From assembly GCF_029837695.1 (NCBI RefSeq), contig NZ_JAOEEA010000010.1, positions 162,151 to 226,150 on the forward strand: a stretch of DNA of 64,000 nucleotides. Reading direction: 5' to 3'. The notes under the pieces were generated by a model, which was not told the origin of the DNA, searched no databases, and was given only the letters and a program-made list of their open reading frames with translations. The translations under genes were made by a program, and so were the position numbers. Position 1 is the first letter of the stretch. Each line of letters begins with the position of its first letter. This DNA comes from Pseudomonas sp. GD04019 (lineage in GTDB: Bacteria; Pseudomonadota; Gammaproteobacteria; Pseudomonadales; Pseudomonadaceae). Below, in pieces: positions 27,758-35,061 of the stretch.

Positions 27758-27869
27758 GAAATGCGGTCAAGGCTTGACGATACAGTCAGAACATTTGCTA
27801 ACGGTACAGTTTCATCTGTTCTAGCTTAGGCGCTGCTCTGCACGGCCATGATTAGACTTTGGTCTAATA

Positions 27870-27900
27870 AAAAACCCCGGGCCGAGGCACCGGGGTTTTT
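27870..27900 (-). terminator. Rho-independent terminator of the OmpA-family operon
   Basis: AAAAACCCCGG (27870-27880) pairs with CCGGGGTTTTT (27890-27900), with T runs on both strands, 17 bases after the OmpA-like gene stop. A smaller hairpin, ATTAGAC/GTCTAAT (27851-27868), follows it in the direction of transcription. Confidence 0.85.
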
Positions 27901-27917
27901 AGTTGCAGGCAGTTCGC

Positions 27918-28724
27918 TTAACGGTATTCGCCGAGCTTGCCAGCCTCGTCGGAGATCAATATCTCGACCCGACGGTTCTGCGCGCGCCCCTTGACCGAGG
28001 CGTTTTCCGCCAGCGGATGCGCCTCACCGTAGCCCTTCACCTGCATGCGCTTGGCGTCGATGCCGAGGTCTGCCAGTACGTCGGCCACGGCCTGGGCACG
28101 GGCCCGCGACAGCTCCAGATTTTCTGCCGCCACGCCACGGTTGTCGGTGTAGCCCTCGATGCGAATGGTGCGCCGCGGGTTGATCTGCAGGAACTGCACC
28201 AGCTTGAGGATGGTGCGGTTGGCGGAGGCTTTCAGTTCGGTACGACCGGCGTCGAACAGCACATCACCCAAGGTCATGACTAGGCCGCGATCGGTCTCGC
28301 TGGCGGCCAGGCTGACCACCTGCTCCTCCAGCCACTGGCCCTGTTGCTGGGCATTGAGCAGCTTGGCCTCGCGCAGCGCCAGTTGCAGGCGCTCGCGCTC
28401 CAGATCGAGCTTGGCCAGGCGCTCCTGGTTGAGGTTGAGATCGGCGTGCTGGCGAGCGATCTGGCTGTAGCGCTGGCTGAGGAAAGCATAGTGTTCGACG
28501 TCGTCGGCGCTGCCCCAGTAGTTGGACAGACGCTCGGCACGGGCCAGCGACTCGCCGGCACGGATCACGTCCTTGGGCGCGCTGCGCAGCACGTCCGGAT
28601 CTTCCTTCACCTGCTGGAAGCTGGCCTCGGCCTCGCCCAGCACCTGCTGGCTGTGCTGGCTGGCGCAACCGCCCAGCAGGGTCAGAGACAGCAGCAGCGC
28701 GCTGCCCATAGTCATTTTCGGCAT
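27918..28724 (-). CDS. OmpA-family lipoprotein with DUF4398 N-terminus
   Basis: 268 residues from ATG 28724 (TGATG overlap with the upstream gene). Lipobox LLGGCAS; a DUF4398-like helical part (about 25-125) rich in Glu, Arg and Leu; then a C-terminal OmpA peptidoglycan-binding domain with TLGDVLFDAGRTELK, IEGYTDNRG, NLELSRARAQAV and GRAQNRRVEI. It should tether the outer membrane to the cell wall. It is last of three genes whose starts and stops all overlap, so they probably act together in the envelope. Confidence 0.87.
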   Translation of the reverse strand: MPKMTMGSALLLSLTLLGGCASQHSQQVLGEAEASFQQVKEDPDVLRSAPKDVIRAGESLARAERLSNYWGSADDVEHYAFLSQRYSQIARQHADLNLNQERLAKLDLERERLQLALREAKLLNAQQQGQWLEEQVVSLAASETDRGLVMTLGDVLFDAGRTELKASANRTILKLVQFLQINPRRTIRIEGYTDNRGVAAENLELSRARAQAVADVLADLGIDAKRMQVKGYGEAHPLAENASVKGRAQNRRVEILISDEAGKLGEYR

Positions 28725-29074
28725 CACGGCAGCTCTCCCAGTTGCTTGCGCAGGCGGGTGAGGCGCGCGTTCAGTTCATCGAGCTGCTTCTGGCTCTTCT
28801 GGTTAAGCACCTTGGCTTCGGCGAGGCGAGCGTCGAGCTCGGCCTGTTCGGCGAACACCCGGGCGCGCTTGTAGTCCTCCTCGCCCATGTTCTTCTCGGC
28901 GCGGGCCAGCTTGCGCTCGGCCTCACGCATCTCCTCGAGTTGCGGATCTGCACCGACCGCGCGGGCCTGCTCGACGGCCTGCACGGTGAGGCGCATCTGC
29001 TCGTTCGGCGCCGGGTCGTTGGCGCAGCCAGCCAGCGCCAGCATGGCCAGGACAAGGATTAGACGTGGGTTCAC
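28724..29074 (-). CDS. DUF4398 lipoprotein
   Basis: 116 residues from a GTG that overlaps the upstream stop (GTGA). Lipobox ALAGCAN, then a single charged helical region (RLTVQAVEQARA, EMREAERKLARAEKN, LDELNARLTRLRKQL) that reads as a coiled coil. DUF4398 proteins are often paired with an OmpA-type lipoprotein as here; the first part of the downstream protein is of the same family, suggesting a duplication or complex. Function unknown. Confidence 0.85.
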   Translation of the reverse strand: MNPRLILVLAMLALAGCANDPAPNEQMRLTVQAVEQARAVGADPQLEEMREAERKLARAEKNMGEEDYKRARVFAEQAELDARLAEAKVLNQKSQKQLDELNARLTRLRKQLGELP

Positions 29075-29910
29075 TGAGAATCTTCCTGCTCTTGCGGGGG
29101 AACGTCGGCGGCTTGCAACTGCTGGGCTTTCCAGCGCTCCAGATTGCGCTGCAGGAGAGACTCAGGCAGGCCGGCGGCGGTCAATTCTGTCATCTTTTTC
29201 GCCAGCTGTCCGCGCAGCCAGGGATCGTTGCAGGCGGAGTTGTGCGACAGGGTCAGGTACAGACCTTCACTGGAGATCGGTGGCTCCAGGGTTTCCAGGT
29301 TCTCAAGCATGCCCAGGGTGTTGGCCAGCGCCACGCCAGGGTAGCGCTCGTAGATCACGTAGTCGGTGCGCCCTAGCAGCAGTTTCTGGAAGGCCTGGAT
29401 CAGGCTGGGCACTTCCTCGAGGCTGAGGTTGGCCTTGGCAAAACTGTCGAACTGCTGGCCGAAACTGTTGTGCACCAGCGTGCCACCGGTACGCCCGCGC
29501 AGATCCTCCCAGCCGCTGTAGGGGAAGCCCTGGCCCTTGCGCACCCAGACCACGCTAGGCGTGCTGAAGAAGGCCGGATGCACGTAGTCCATGCTCTCCA
29601 GACGCGGCAGGGTGAGGAAGGCGCCGGCCAACAGGTCGACGCGCCCGGTGCGCACCTCGTCCTGGGCGCGAGACCAGGGGCCGGTATGGATGATCTCGAT
29701 CTTCACCCCCAGTTGCTCGCCGATCAGCGCCAGCAGGTCGGCATTGGCGCCGATCAGGTGCTGCGGGCTTTGCGGGTCGCGCCACAGATAGGGCGGATAC
29801 TCGGGGTTGCCGGTGGCCACCAGGCGTTCGCACTTGCCGGCGGCCGGAGCCAGACCGGGAAGCAACAGCCCCAGGAGGCCGAGGATTTTCAACGACAACA
29901 TTTTTCGCAT
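29071..29910 (-). CDS. Periplasmic solute-binding protein, family 3
   Basis: About 279 residues from ATG 29910, giving a normal Sec signal (MRKMLSLKILGLLGLLLPG, then APAAG). An in-frame GTG at 29952 would add 14 residues. The mature part has the type II periplasmic binding fold of polar amino-acid receptors: ANADLLALIGEQLGVKIEI, RVDLLAGAFLTLPRLE, and DYVIYERYPGVALA. No permease or ATPase genes are beside it. With two cell-wall lipoproteins in the same operon it may be a sensor-like or orphan binding protein. Confidence 0.78.
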   Translation of the reverse strand: MRKMLSLKILGLLGLLLPGLAPAAGKCERLVATGNPEYPPYLWRDPQSPQHLIGANADLLALIGEQLGVKIEIIHTGPWSRAQDEVRTGRVDLLAGAFLTLPRLESMDYVHPAFFSTPSVVWVRKGQGFPYSGWEDLRGRTGGTLVHNSFGQQFDSFAKANLSLEEVPSLIQAFQKLLLGRTDYVIYERYPGVALANTLGMLENLETLEPPISSEGLYLTLSHNSACNDPWLRGQLAKKMTELTAAGLPESLLQRNLERWKAQQLQAADVPPQEQEDSQ

Positions 29911-30019
29911 CGGAAGCACCGCTGGTATGCGTGGCAAGCGGCGGGCCTTCACCAGCCCCCGCGCTCTTCATGCTAGCGTAGCAAGCACGCCTAATAATTA
30001 TTAGCGATAAGGATTCGCC

Positions 30020-30943
30020 ATGAAAAAAATCGCCCTCGGCATCGCCCTGTTGCTGGCAGGCGCGGCCGGCGCTCTGTACCTCTCCCCTGCCGCGCTGGTG
30101 GCCGGCGTGCGGTTCGTCGAGCGCCAGCTGGCTGGCGTCTCTCCGCAGGAAATCACGGTCGACGAGCTGACCATACATTACTACGAAGGCGGGCCGGCAG
30201 ACGGTGAAACACTGCTGATGATTCACGGATTCGGTGCCGATCGCGATAACTGGCTGCGCTTCTCCCGTCACCTTACCCATCGCTACCGCGTCATCGCCCT
30301 CGACCTGCCAGGCTTCGGCGAGAGCAGCAAACCGGATGCCAGCTACGATGTGGTCAGCCAGATGGAGCGCGTGCGGGCCTTTGCCAACGCTCTGCAGATC
30401 GACAAGCTGCACCTGGTCGGCAATTCCATGGGCGGACATATCGCTGCGCTGTATGCCGCGCGACATCCCGAACAAGTGCTGAGTGTCGCGCTTCTGGACA
30501 ATGCCGGAGTCACCGCACCGCAGAAGAGCGAGATGATCCAGCGCCTCGAGCGCGGCGAGCCCAACCCGCTGGTGGTCCGCAGAGCCGAAGACTTCGATGC
30601 GCTGATGAACTTCGTCTTCGTCAACCCGCCGCCGCTGCCGGAGTCCCTCAAGCGCTACTTTGCCGAAAGGTCGGTGGCCAACCAGGAGCGCTACGACCGC
30701 ATCTTCGCCCAGTTGCGTGGACACTATGTGCCGCTGGAACCTGAACTGCCGAACATCCAGGCGCCGACACTGGTGTTGTGGGGCGAGCAGGATCGTGCCC
30801 TGCATGTCTCCAGTATCGAGGTGATGCAACCGCTGCTGAAGAGGCCAACCGTGGTGGTGATGAAGGATTGCGGCCACGCGCCGATGATCGAGCGCCCCGA
30901 GGAAACGGCGCAGCACTATCAGGCCTTCCTCGACAGCCTGTAG
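30020..30943 (+). CDS. plaF: Membrane-anchored alpha/beta hydrolase, PlaF-like phospholipase
   Basis: 308 residues. An N-terminal hydrophobic helix (3-24) without a cleavage site acts as an inner-membrane anchor. Alpha/beta-hydrolase features: oxyanion stretch MIHGFGADRDNW, nucleophile S136 in GNSMGG, then D258 in GEQDRAL and H286 in CGHAPMIE. The length and the triad positions are close to those I recall for P. aeruginosa PlaF, a phospholipase A that remodels membrane phospholipids and whose gene also lies near etfAB. Orthology is inferred; a generic esterase is the alternative. Confidence 0.72.
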   Translation: MKKIALGIALLLAGAAGALYLSPAALVAGVRFVERQLAGVSPQEITVDELTIHYYEGGPADGETLLMIHGFGADRDNWLRFSRHLTHRYRVIALDLPGFGESSKPDASYDVVSQMERVRAFANALQIDKLHLVGNSMGGHIAALYAARHPEQVLSVALLDNAGVTAPQKSEMIQRLERGEPNPLVVRRAEDFDALMNFVFVNPPPLPESLKRYFAERSVANQERYDRIFAQLRGHYVPLEPELPNIQAPTLVLWGEQDRALHVSSIEVMQPLLKRPTVVVMKDCGHAPMIERPEETAQHYQAFLDSL

Positions 30944-30962
30944 AAGCCGGTCTTCCGAAAAC

Positions 30963-30991
30963 AAAAAACCCGCTCGATGAGCGGGTTTTTT
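30963..30991. terminator. Bidirectional terminator between plaF-like gene and etfA
   Basis: AAAAAACCCGCTC and GAGCGGGTTTTTT form a 13-bp perfect stem around GAT, with T runs on both strands. It sits 20 bases after each of the two convergent stops. Confidence 0.92.
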
Positions 30992-31011
30992 GCGAGAGCG
31001 AAGAAGCTGGA

Positions 31012-31941
31012 TCAGACCAGTTTCTCGAGCTCCGGTACGGCTTCGAACAGGTCAGCCACCAGGCCGTAGTCAGCCACCTGGAAGATCGGGGCTTCTTCGT
31101 CCTTGTTGATAGCGACGATGACCTTGGAGTCCTTCATGCCTGCCAGGTGCTGGATGGCACCGGAGATACCGACCGCGATGTACAGCTGCGGAGCGACGAT
31201 CTTGCCGGTCTGGCCAACCTGCATGTCGTTCGGCACGAAGCCGGCATCGACGGCAGCGCGGGAAGCGCCAACGGCAGCGCCCAGCTTGTCGGCCAGAGCG
31301 TACAGGTGCTTGAAGTTGTCGCCGTTCTGCATGCCTCGGCCGCCGGAAACGACGATCTTGGCAGCGGTCAGTTCCGGACGGTCGGACTTGGCCAGCTCTT
31401 CGCCAACGAAGGACGACTTGCCGGCGTCGCCGCCAGTGGCAACGGCTTCGATGGCAGCGGAGCCACCTTCGGCGGCAGCGGCGTCGAAGCCGGTGCCACG
31501 CACGGTGATCACTTTCACGGCAGCCGAGGACTGCACGGTAGCGATGGCGTTACCGGCATAGATCGGGCGCTTGAAGGTGTCGGCGCTTTCGACGGCAACG
31601 ATCTCGGAGATCTGGTCGACGTCCAGCTGAGCGGCAACGCGCGGCAGGATGTTCTTACCGTTGCTGGTGGCGGCAGCCAGGATGTGGCTGTAGCCCTTGC
31701 CCAGCTCGGCAACCAGCGGAGCGACGTTCTCCGGCAGCTGATTGGCGAAGGCGGCGTTATCGGCAACCAGCACCTTGCTCACGCCAGCGATTTTGGCAGC
31801 GGCTTCGGCAGCAGCACCGGCATTGGAGCCGGCGACCAGCACGTGAATGTCACCACCGATCTTCTGAGCAGCGGCAACGGTGTTCAGAGTGGCAGCGGCC
31901 AGAGCGGCGTTAGTGTGTTCTGCAACAACCAAGATAGTCAT
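31012..31941 (-). CDS. etfA: Electron transfer flavoprotein alpha subunit
   Basis: 309 residues. N-terminal ETF domain (MTILVVAEHTNAALAAATLN) and the C-terminal FAD-binding part with VVSGGRGMQNG, GASRAAVDAGFVPND, QVGQTGKIVAPQLYIAVGIS and GAIQHLAGMKDSK. With EtfB it carries electrons from acyl-CoA and other dehydrogenases to ETF-ubiquinone oxidoreductase. The ATG directly follows the etfB stop (TAAATG), so both subunits come from one message. Confidence 0.95.
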   Translation of the reverse strand: MTILVVAEHTNAALAAATLNTVAAAQKIGGDIHVLVAGSNAGAAAEAAAKIAGVSKVLVADNAAFANQLPENVAPLVAELGKGYSHILAAATSNGKNILPRVAAQLDVDQISEIVAVESADTFKRPIYAGNAIATVQSSAAVKVITVRGTGFDAAAAEGGSAAIEAVATGGDAGKSSFVGEELAKSDRPELTAAKIVVSGGRGMQNGDNFKHLYALADKLGAAVGASRAAVDAGFVPNDMQVGQTGKIVAPQLYIAVGISGAIQHLAGMKDSKVIVAINKDEEAPIFQVADYGLVADLFEAVPELEKLV

Positions 31942-32691
31942 TTAGATTACCTTCGCCTCGTTCTTCAGTTTCTCGACCAGTTCAGCCACGGACTTGACCT
32001 TGATGCCGGCGCTGCGGGCAGCAGGCGCTTCGACTTTCAGGGTCTTGACGGTGGAGGCGGTGGAAACGCCCAGGGCGTCCGGAGTCACCACGTCCAGCGG
32101 CTTCTTCTTGGCTTTCATGATGTTCGGCAGCGACGCGTAGCGCGGCTCGTTCAGACGCAGGTCGGTGGTGACGATCGCCGGCAGGGCCAGGGCAACGGTC
32201 TGCAGACCGCCGTCGATTTCGCGGGTCACGTTGACCTTGTCGCCAGCCAGTTCGACCTTGGAAGCGAAGGTACCCTGGGCGAAGCCAGTCAGGGCGCCCA
32301 GCATCTGGCCGGTCTGGTTGTTGTCGCTGTCGATGGCCTGCTTGCCCATGATGACCAGTTGCGGCTGCTCCTTGTCGACCACGGCTTTCAGCAGCTTGGC
32401 CACGGCCAAGGAGTTCAGCTCTTCATTGGTCTCAACCAGGATCGAACGATCAGCACCCAGGGCCAGAGCGGTACGCAGTTGCTCCTGAGCGGCGTTCGGG
32501 CCGATGGTGACGACGACGATCTCGCTCGCCACACCTTTTTCCTTCAGACGTACGGCCTCTTCCACGGCGATTTCGCAGAAGGGGTTCATCGACATCTTGA
32601 CGTTGGCGAGGTCGACGCCGGAGTTGTCCGCCTTGACGCGGACTTTGACGTTGTAGTCGACCACTCGTTTGACAGCTACAAGAACCTTCAT
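31942..32691 (-). CDS. etfB: Electron transfer flavoprotein beta subunit
   Basis: 249 residues from ATG 32691, with GAGGA upstream. Typical EtfB sequence: MKVLVAVKRVVDYNVKVRV, NPFCEIAVEEAVRLKEKG, the AMP-binding stretch GKQAIDSDNNQTGQMLGALT and the recognition-loop region LRLNEPRYASLPNIMKAKKK. It forms the heterodimer with EtfA. It is divergent from the ETF-QO gene across a 324-bp region holding a PsrA-like box. Confidence 0.95.
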   Translation of the reverse strand: MKVLVAVKRVVDYNVKVRVKADNSGVDLANVKMSMNPFCEIAVEEAVRLKEKGVASEIVVVTIGPNAAQEQLRTALALGADRSILVETNEELNSLAVAKLLKAVVDKEQPQLVIMGKQAIDSDNNQTGQMLGALTGFAQGTFASKVELAGDKVNVTREIDGGLQTVALALPAIVTTDLRLNEPRYASLPNIMKAKKKPLDVVTPDALGVSTASTVKTLKVEAPAARSAGIKVKSVAELVEKLKNEAKVI

Positions 32692-32892
32692 GGATTCCTC
32701 GTTACTCTCCGGTGAATAAGAATGTCGCCAAGGCAAGCCTGGCCGGTGATGCTAGTCGGCCGGAACCGACGGTCAGCCCATACGGCGAACGCAAAACCGC
32801 CCGTATCTTGACCGGAACGCCCTTTTCGGTCAACACGAAAAACTCCCATTTATCTGGCGCCAAGCCTTGCGCTACACGGCTTTGACAAAATT

Positions 32893-32906
32893 CAAACAAA
32901 CGTTTG
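32893..32906. promoter_or_regulatory. PsrA-type box (CAAAC-N4-GTTTG) between etfB and ETF-QO
   Basis: CAAAC-AAAC-GTTTG matches the described PsrA consensus (G/C)AAAC-N2-4-GTTT(G/C). PsrA is a TetR-family sensor of long-chain acyl-CoA in Pseudomonas and has been linked to etf genes. The box lies two bases upstream of the predicted -35 of the ETF-QO promoter, where a repressor could block polymerase, and could control both directions. Confidence 0.7.
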
Positions 32907-32908
32907 TA

Positions 32909-32937
32909 TTGGACGTGCAAGGGGCTATATATATAAT
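32909..32937 (+). promoter_or_regulatory. Sigma-70 promoter of the ETF-QO gene
   Basis: TTGGAC (32909-32914), 17-bp spacer, TATAAT (32932-32937), within a TATATATATAAT run. A near-consensus promoter in an otherwise GC-rich genome, about 80 bp before the start codon. Confidence 0.7.
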
Positions 32938-33015
32938 GCCCAGCGCGCAGGCCAGAGAAAGCCTAGCCATAGCCAGATCAATAACACCGAAGAAGCCTTG
33001 AGTAGGAGATTCTCT

Positions 33016-34680
33016 GTGGAACGCGAATTTATGGAATTCGACGTCGTCATCGTCGGCGCCGGCCCCTCGGGCCTGTCCGCCGCCTGCCGACTGAAGCAGA
33101 AGGCCGCCGACGCCGGCAAAGAAATCAGCGTCTGCGTGGTCGAGAAGGGTTCCGAAGTCGGCGCTCACATCCTCTCCGGTGCGGTCTTCGAGCCGCGCGC
33201 TCTGAACGAGCTGTTCCCCAACTGGAAAGAGCTGGGCGCCCCGCTGAACACCGAAGTCAAGCGTGACGACATCTATATGTTGAAGAACGCTGACAGCGCC
33301 ATCAAAGTGCCGGGCCTGTTCGTGCCCAAGACCATGCACAACGAAGGCAACTACATCATCTCCCTGGGCAACCTGTGCCGCTGGCTGGCCCAGCAGGCCG
33401 AAGCCCTGGGCGTCGAGATCTACCCGGGCTTCGCCGCCCAGGAAGCGCTGATCGACGAGAACGGCGTAGTGCGCGGCATCATCACCGGTGACCTCGGCGT
33501 CGACCGTGAAGGCCACCCGAAAGAAGGCTACTACACCCCCGGCATGGAACTGCGCGGCAAGTACACCCTGTTCGCCGAAGGCTGCCGTGGCCACATCGGC
33601 AAGCAACTGATCAAGAAATTCAACCTGGACTCCGAAGCCGACGCCCAGCACTACGGCATCGGCATCAAGGAAATCTGGGACATCGACCCGGCCAAGCACG
33701 AGCAAGGCCTGGTGGTACACACCGCCGGCTGGCCGCTGGACGTGGTCGGCACCGAGAACACCGGTGGCTCCTTCCTCTACCACCTGGAAAACAACCAGGT
33801 CGTGGTCGGCCTGATCGTCGACCTGTCCTACGGCAACCCCTTCCTATCGCCGTTCGACGAGTTCCAGCGCTACAAGCATCACCCGGTGATCGCCCAGTAC
33901 CTGGAAGGCGGCAAGCGTGTTGCCTACGGTGCTCGCGCCATCTGCAAAGGCGGCCTGAATTCGCTGCCGAAGATGGTCTTCCCGGGCGGCGCGCTGATCG
34001 GCTGCGATCTGGGCACCCTGAACTTCGCCAAGATCAAGGGCAGCCACACCGCCATGAAGTCCGGCATGCTGGCCGCCGAAGCGGTAGCCGATGCACTGCT
34101 GGCCGACGGCCAGGGCGGCGACCTGCTCAACGGCTATGTCGATGGCTTCAAGGCCAGCTGGCTGTACGACGAACTGTTCCGCAGCCGTAACTTCGGCCCG
34201 GCACTGCACAAGTTCGGCCCGGTCTTCGGTGGCGGCCTGAACTGGCTGGACCAGAACGTGTTCGGCGGCAAGATCCCCTTCACCCTGCACGACACCAAGC
34301 CAGACTATGCCTGCCTGAAGCCCGCTGCAGAATCGAAGCGCATCGACTATCCGAAGCCGGACGGCAAGCTGAGCTTCGACAAACTCTCCTCGGTGTTCCT
34401 CTCCAACACCAACCACGAGGAAGAGCAGCCCTGCCACCTGAAGCTCGCCGACGCGAGCATTCCGATCAACGTCAACCTGCCGAAGTACGACGAACCGGCG
34501 CAGCGCTACTGCCCGGCTGGCGTGTATGAGGTAGTGACCAAGGAAGACGGCGAGAAGAAGTTCCAGATCAACGCGCAGAACTGCGTGCACTGCAAGACCT
34601 GCGACATCAAGGACCCGGCCCAGAACATCACCTGGGTCGCCCCGGAAGGCACCGGCGGCCCGAACTACCCCAACATGTAA
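33016..34680 (+). CDS. etfD: Electron transfer flavoprotein-ubiquinone oxidoreductase
   Basis: 554 residues from GTG 33016 (GGAG upstream), which gives the family N-terminus VEREFMEFDVVIVGAGPSGL. The FAD loop is GAGPSG; ubiquinone-pocket and membrane-surface region lies at about 100-250. The C-terminal ferredoxin-like domain has the 4Fe-4S cysteines CPAGVYEV and NCVHCKTCDIKDP. The enzyme takes electrons from reduced ETF and gives them to ubiquinone, linking fatty-acid and amino-acid oxidation to respiration. It is divergent from etfBA and probably co-regulated. Confidence 0.95.
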   Translation: MEREFMEFDVVIVGAGPSGLSAACRLKQKAADAGKEISVCVVEKGSEVGAHILSGAVFEPRALNELFPNWKELGAPLNTEVKRDDIYMLKNADSAIKVPGLFVPKTMHNEGNYIISLGNLCRWLAQQAEALGVEIYPGFAAQEALIDENGVVRGIITGDLGVDREGHPKEGYYTPGMELRGKYTLFAEGCRGHIGKQLIKKFNLDSEADAQHYGIGIKEIWDIDPAKHEQGLVVHTAGWPLDVVGTENTGGSFLYHLENNQVVVGLIVDLSYGNPFLSPFDEFQRYKHHPVIAQYLEGGKRVAYGARAICKGGLNSLPKMVFPGGALIGCDLGTLNFAKIKGSHTAMKSGMLAAEAVADALLADGQGGDLLNGYVDGFKASWLYDELFRSRNFGPALHKFGPVFGGGLNWLDQNVFGGKIPFTLHDTKPDYACLKPAAESKRIDYPKPDGKLSFDKLSSVFLSNTNHEEEQPCHLKLADASIPINVNLPKYDEPAQRYCPAGVYEVVTKEDGEKKFQINAQNCVHCKTCDIKDPAQNITWVAPEGTGGPNYPNM

Positions 34681-34694
34681 TTCGAGCCGTATTG

Positions 34695-34721
34695 AAAAAG
34701 CCGCCGCGAGGCGGCTTTTTT
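34695..34721 (+). terminator. Terminator of the ETF-QO gene
   Basis: AAAAAGCCGCC and GGCGGCTTTTTT form an 11-bp stem around GCGA, 14 bases after the stop codon. Confidence 0.92.
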
Positions 34722-35020
34722 ATGCCCGTCATACGCCGGTGAAAACCTACTGCCGCTCGGCGATGCCCGGCATCCTCATACGCAGCATGACCTCGGTCAC
34801 CCGCAGCACGCGAGCAACCCTCCGCCGTCAGCAGTTATAGCAACACCTCCACCTACCAGGACAGGCCGCCGTGGCGCCTCTTGGCCTCCAGCACCGCTGC
34901 CCCCCCCCCCCGGAATGCCACTATCCAACCACCCGCCTCTCTCGCTCGAGCACTGGCAACGGGATAGCCGCTCCTTCAGTTGATCGTTACCCCAACCGGG
35001 GATAAACAGCAGGCAATAAA
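34722..35020. other. Non-coding stretch with a 12-base C tract
   Basis: About 300 bp between two terminators on convergent genes with no supported gene. It includes a run of twelve C at 34900-34911 and little else. No promoter, tRNA or clear repeat seen. Confidence 0.5.
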
Positions 35021-35046
35021 AAAAGGGCTCCCTAGGGAGCCCTTTT
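35021..35046 (-). terminator. Terminator of the RND exporter gene
   Basis: GGGCTCCC and GGGAGCCC flanked by A and T runs; read on the minus strand the stem is followed by seven T. It lies 15 bases after the stop of the RND gene. Confidence 0.92.
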
Positions 35047-35061
35047 CAGTATCGCGTCCGA

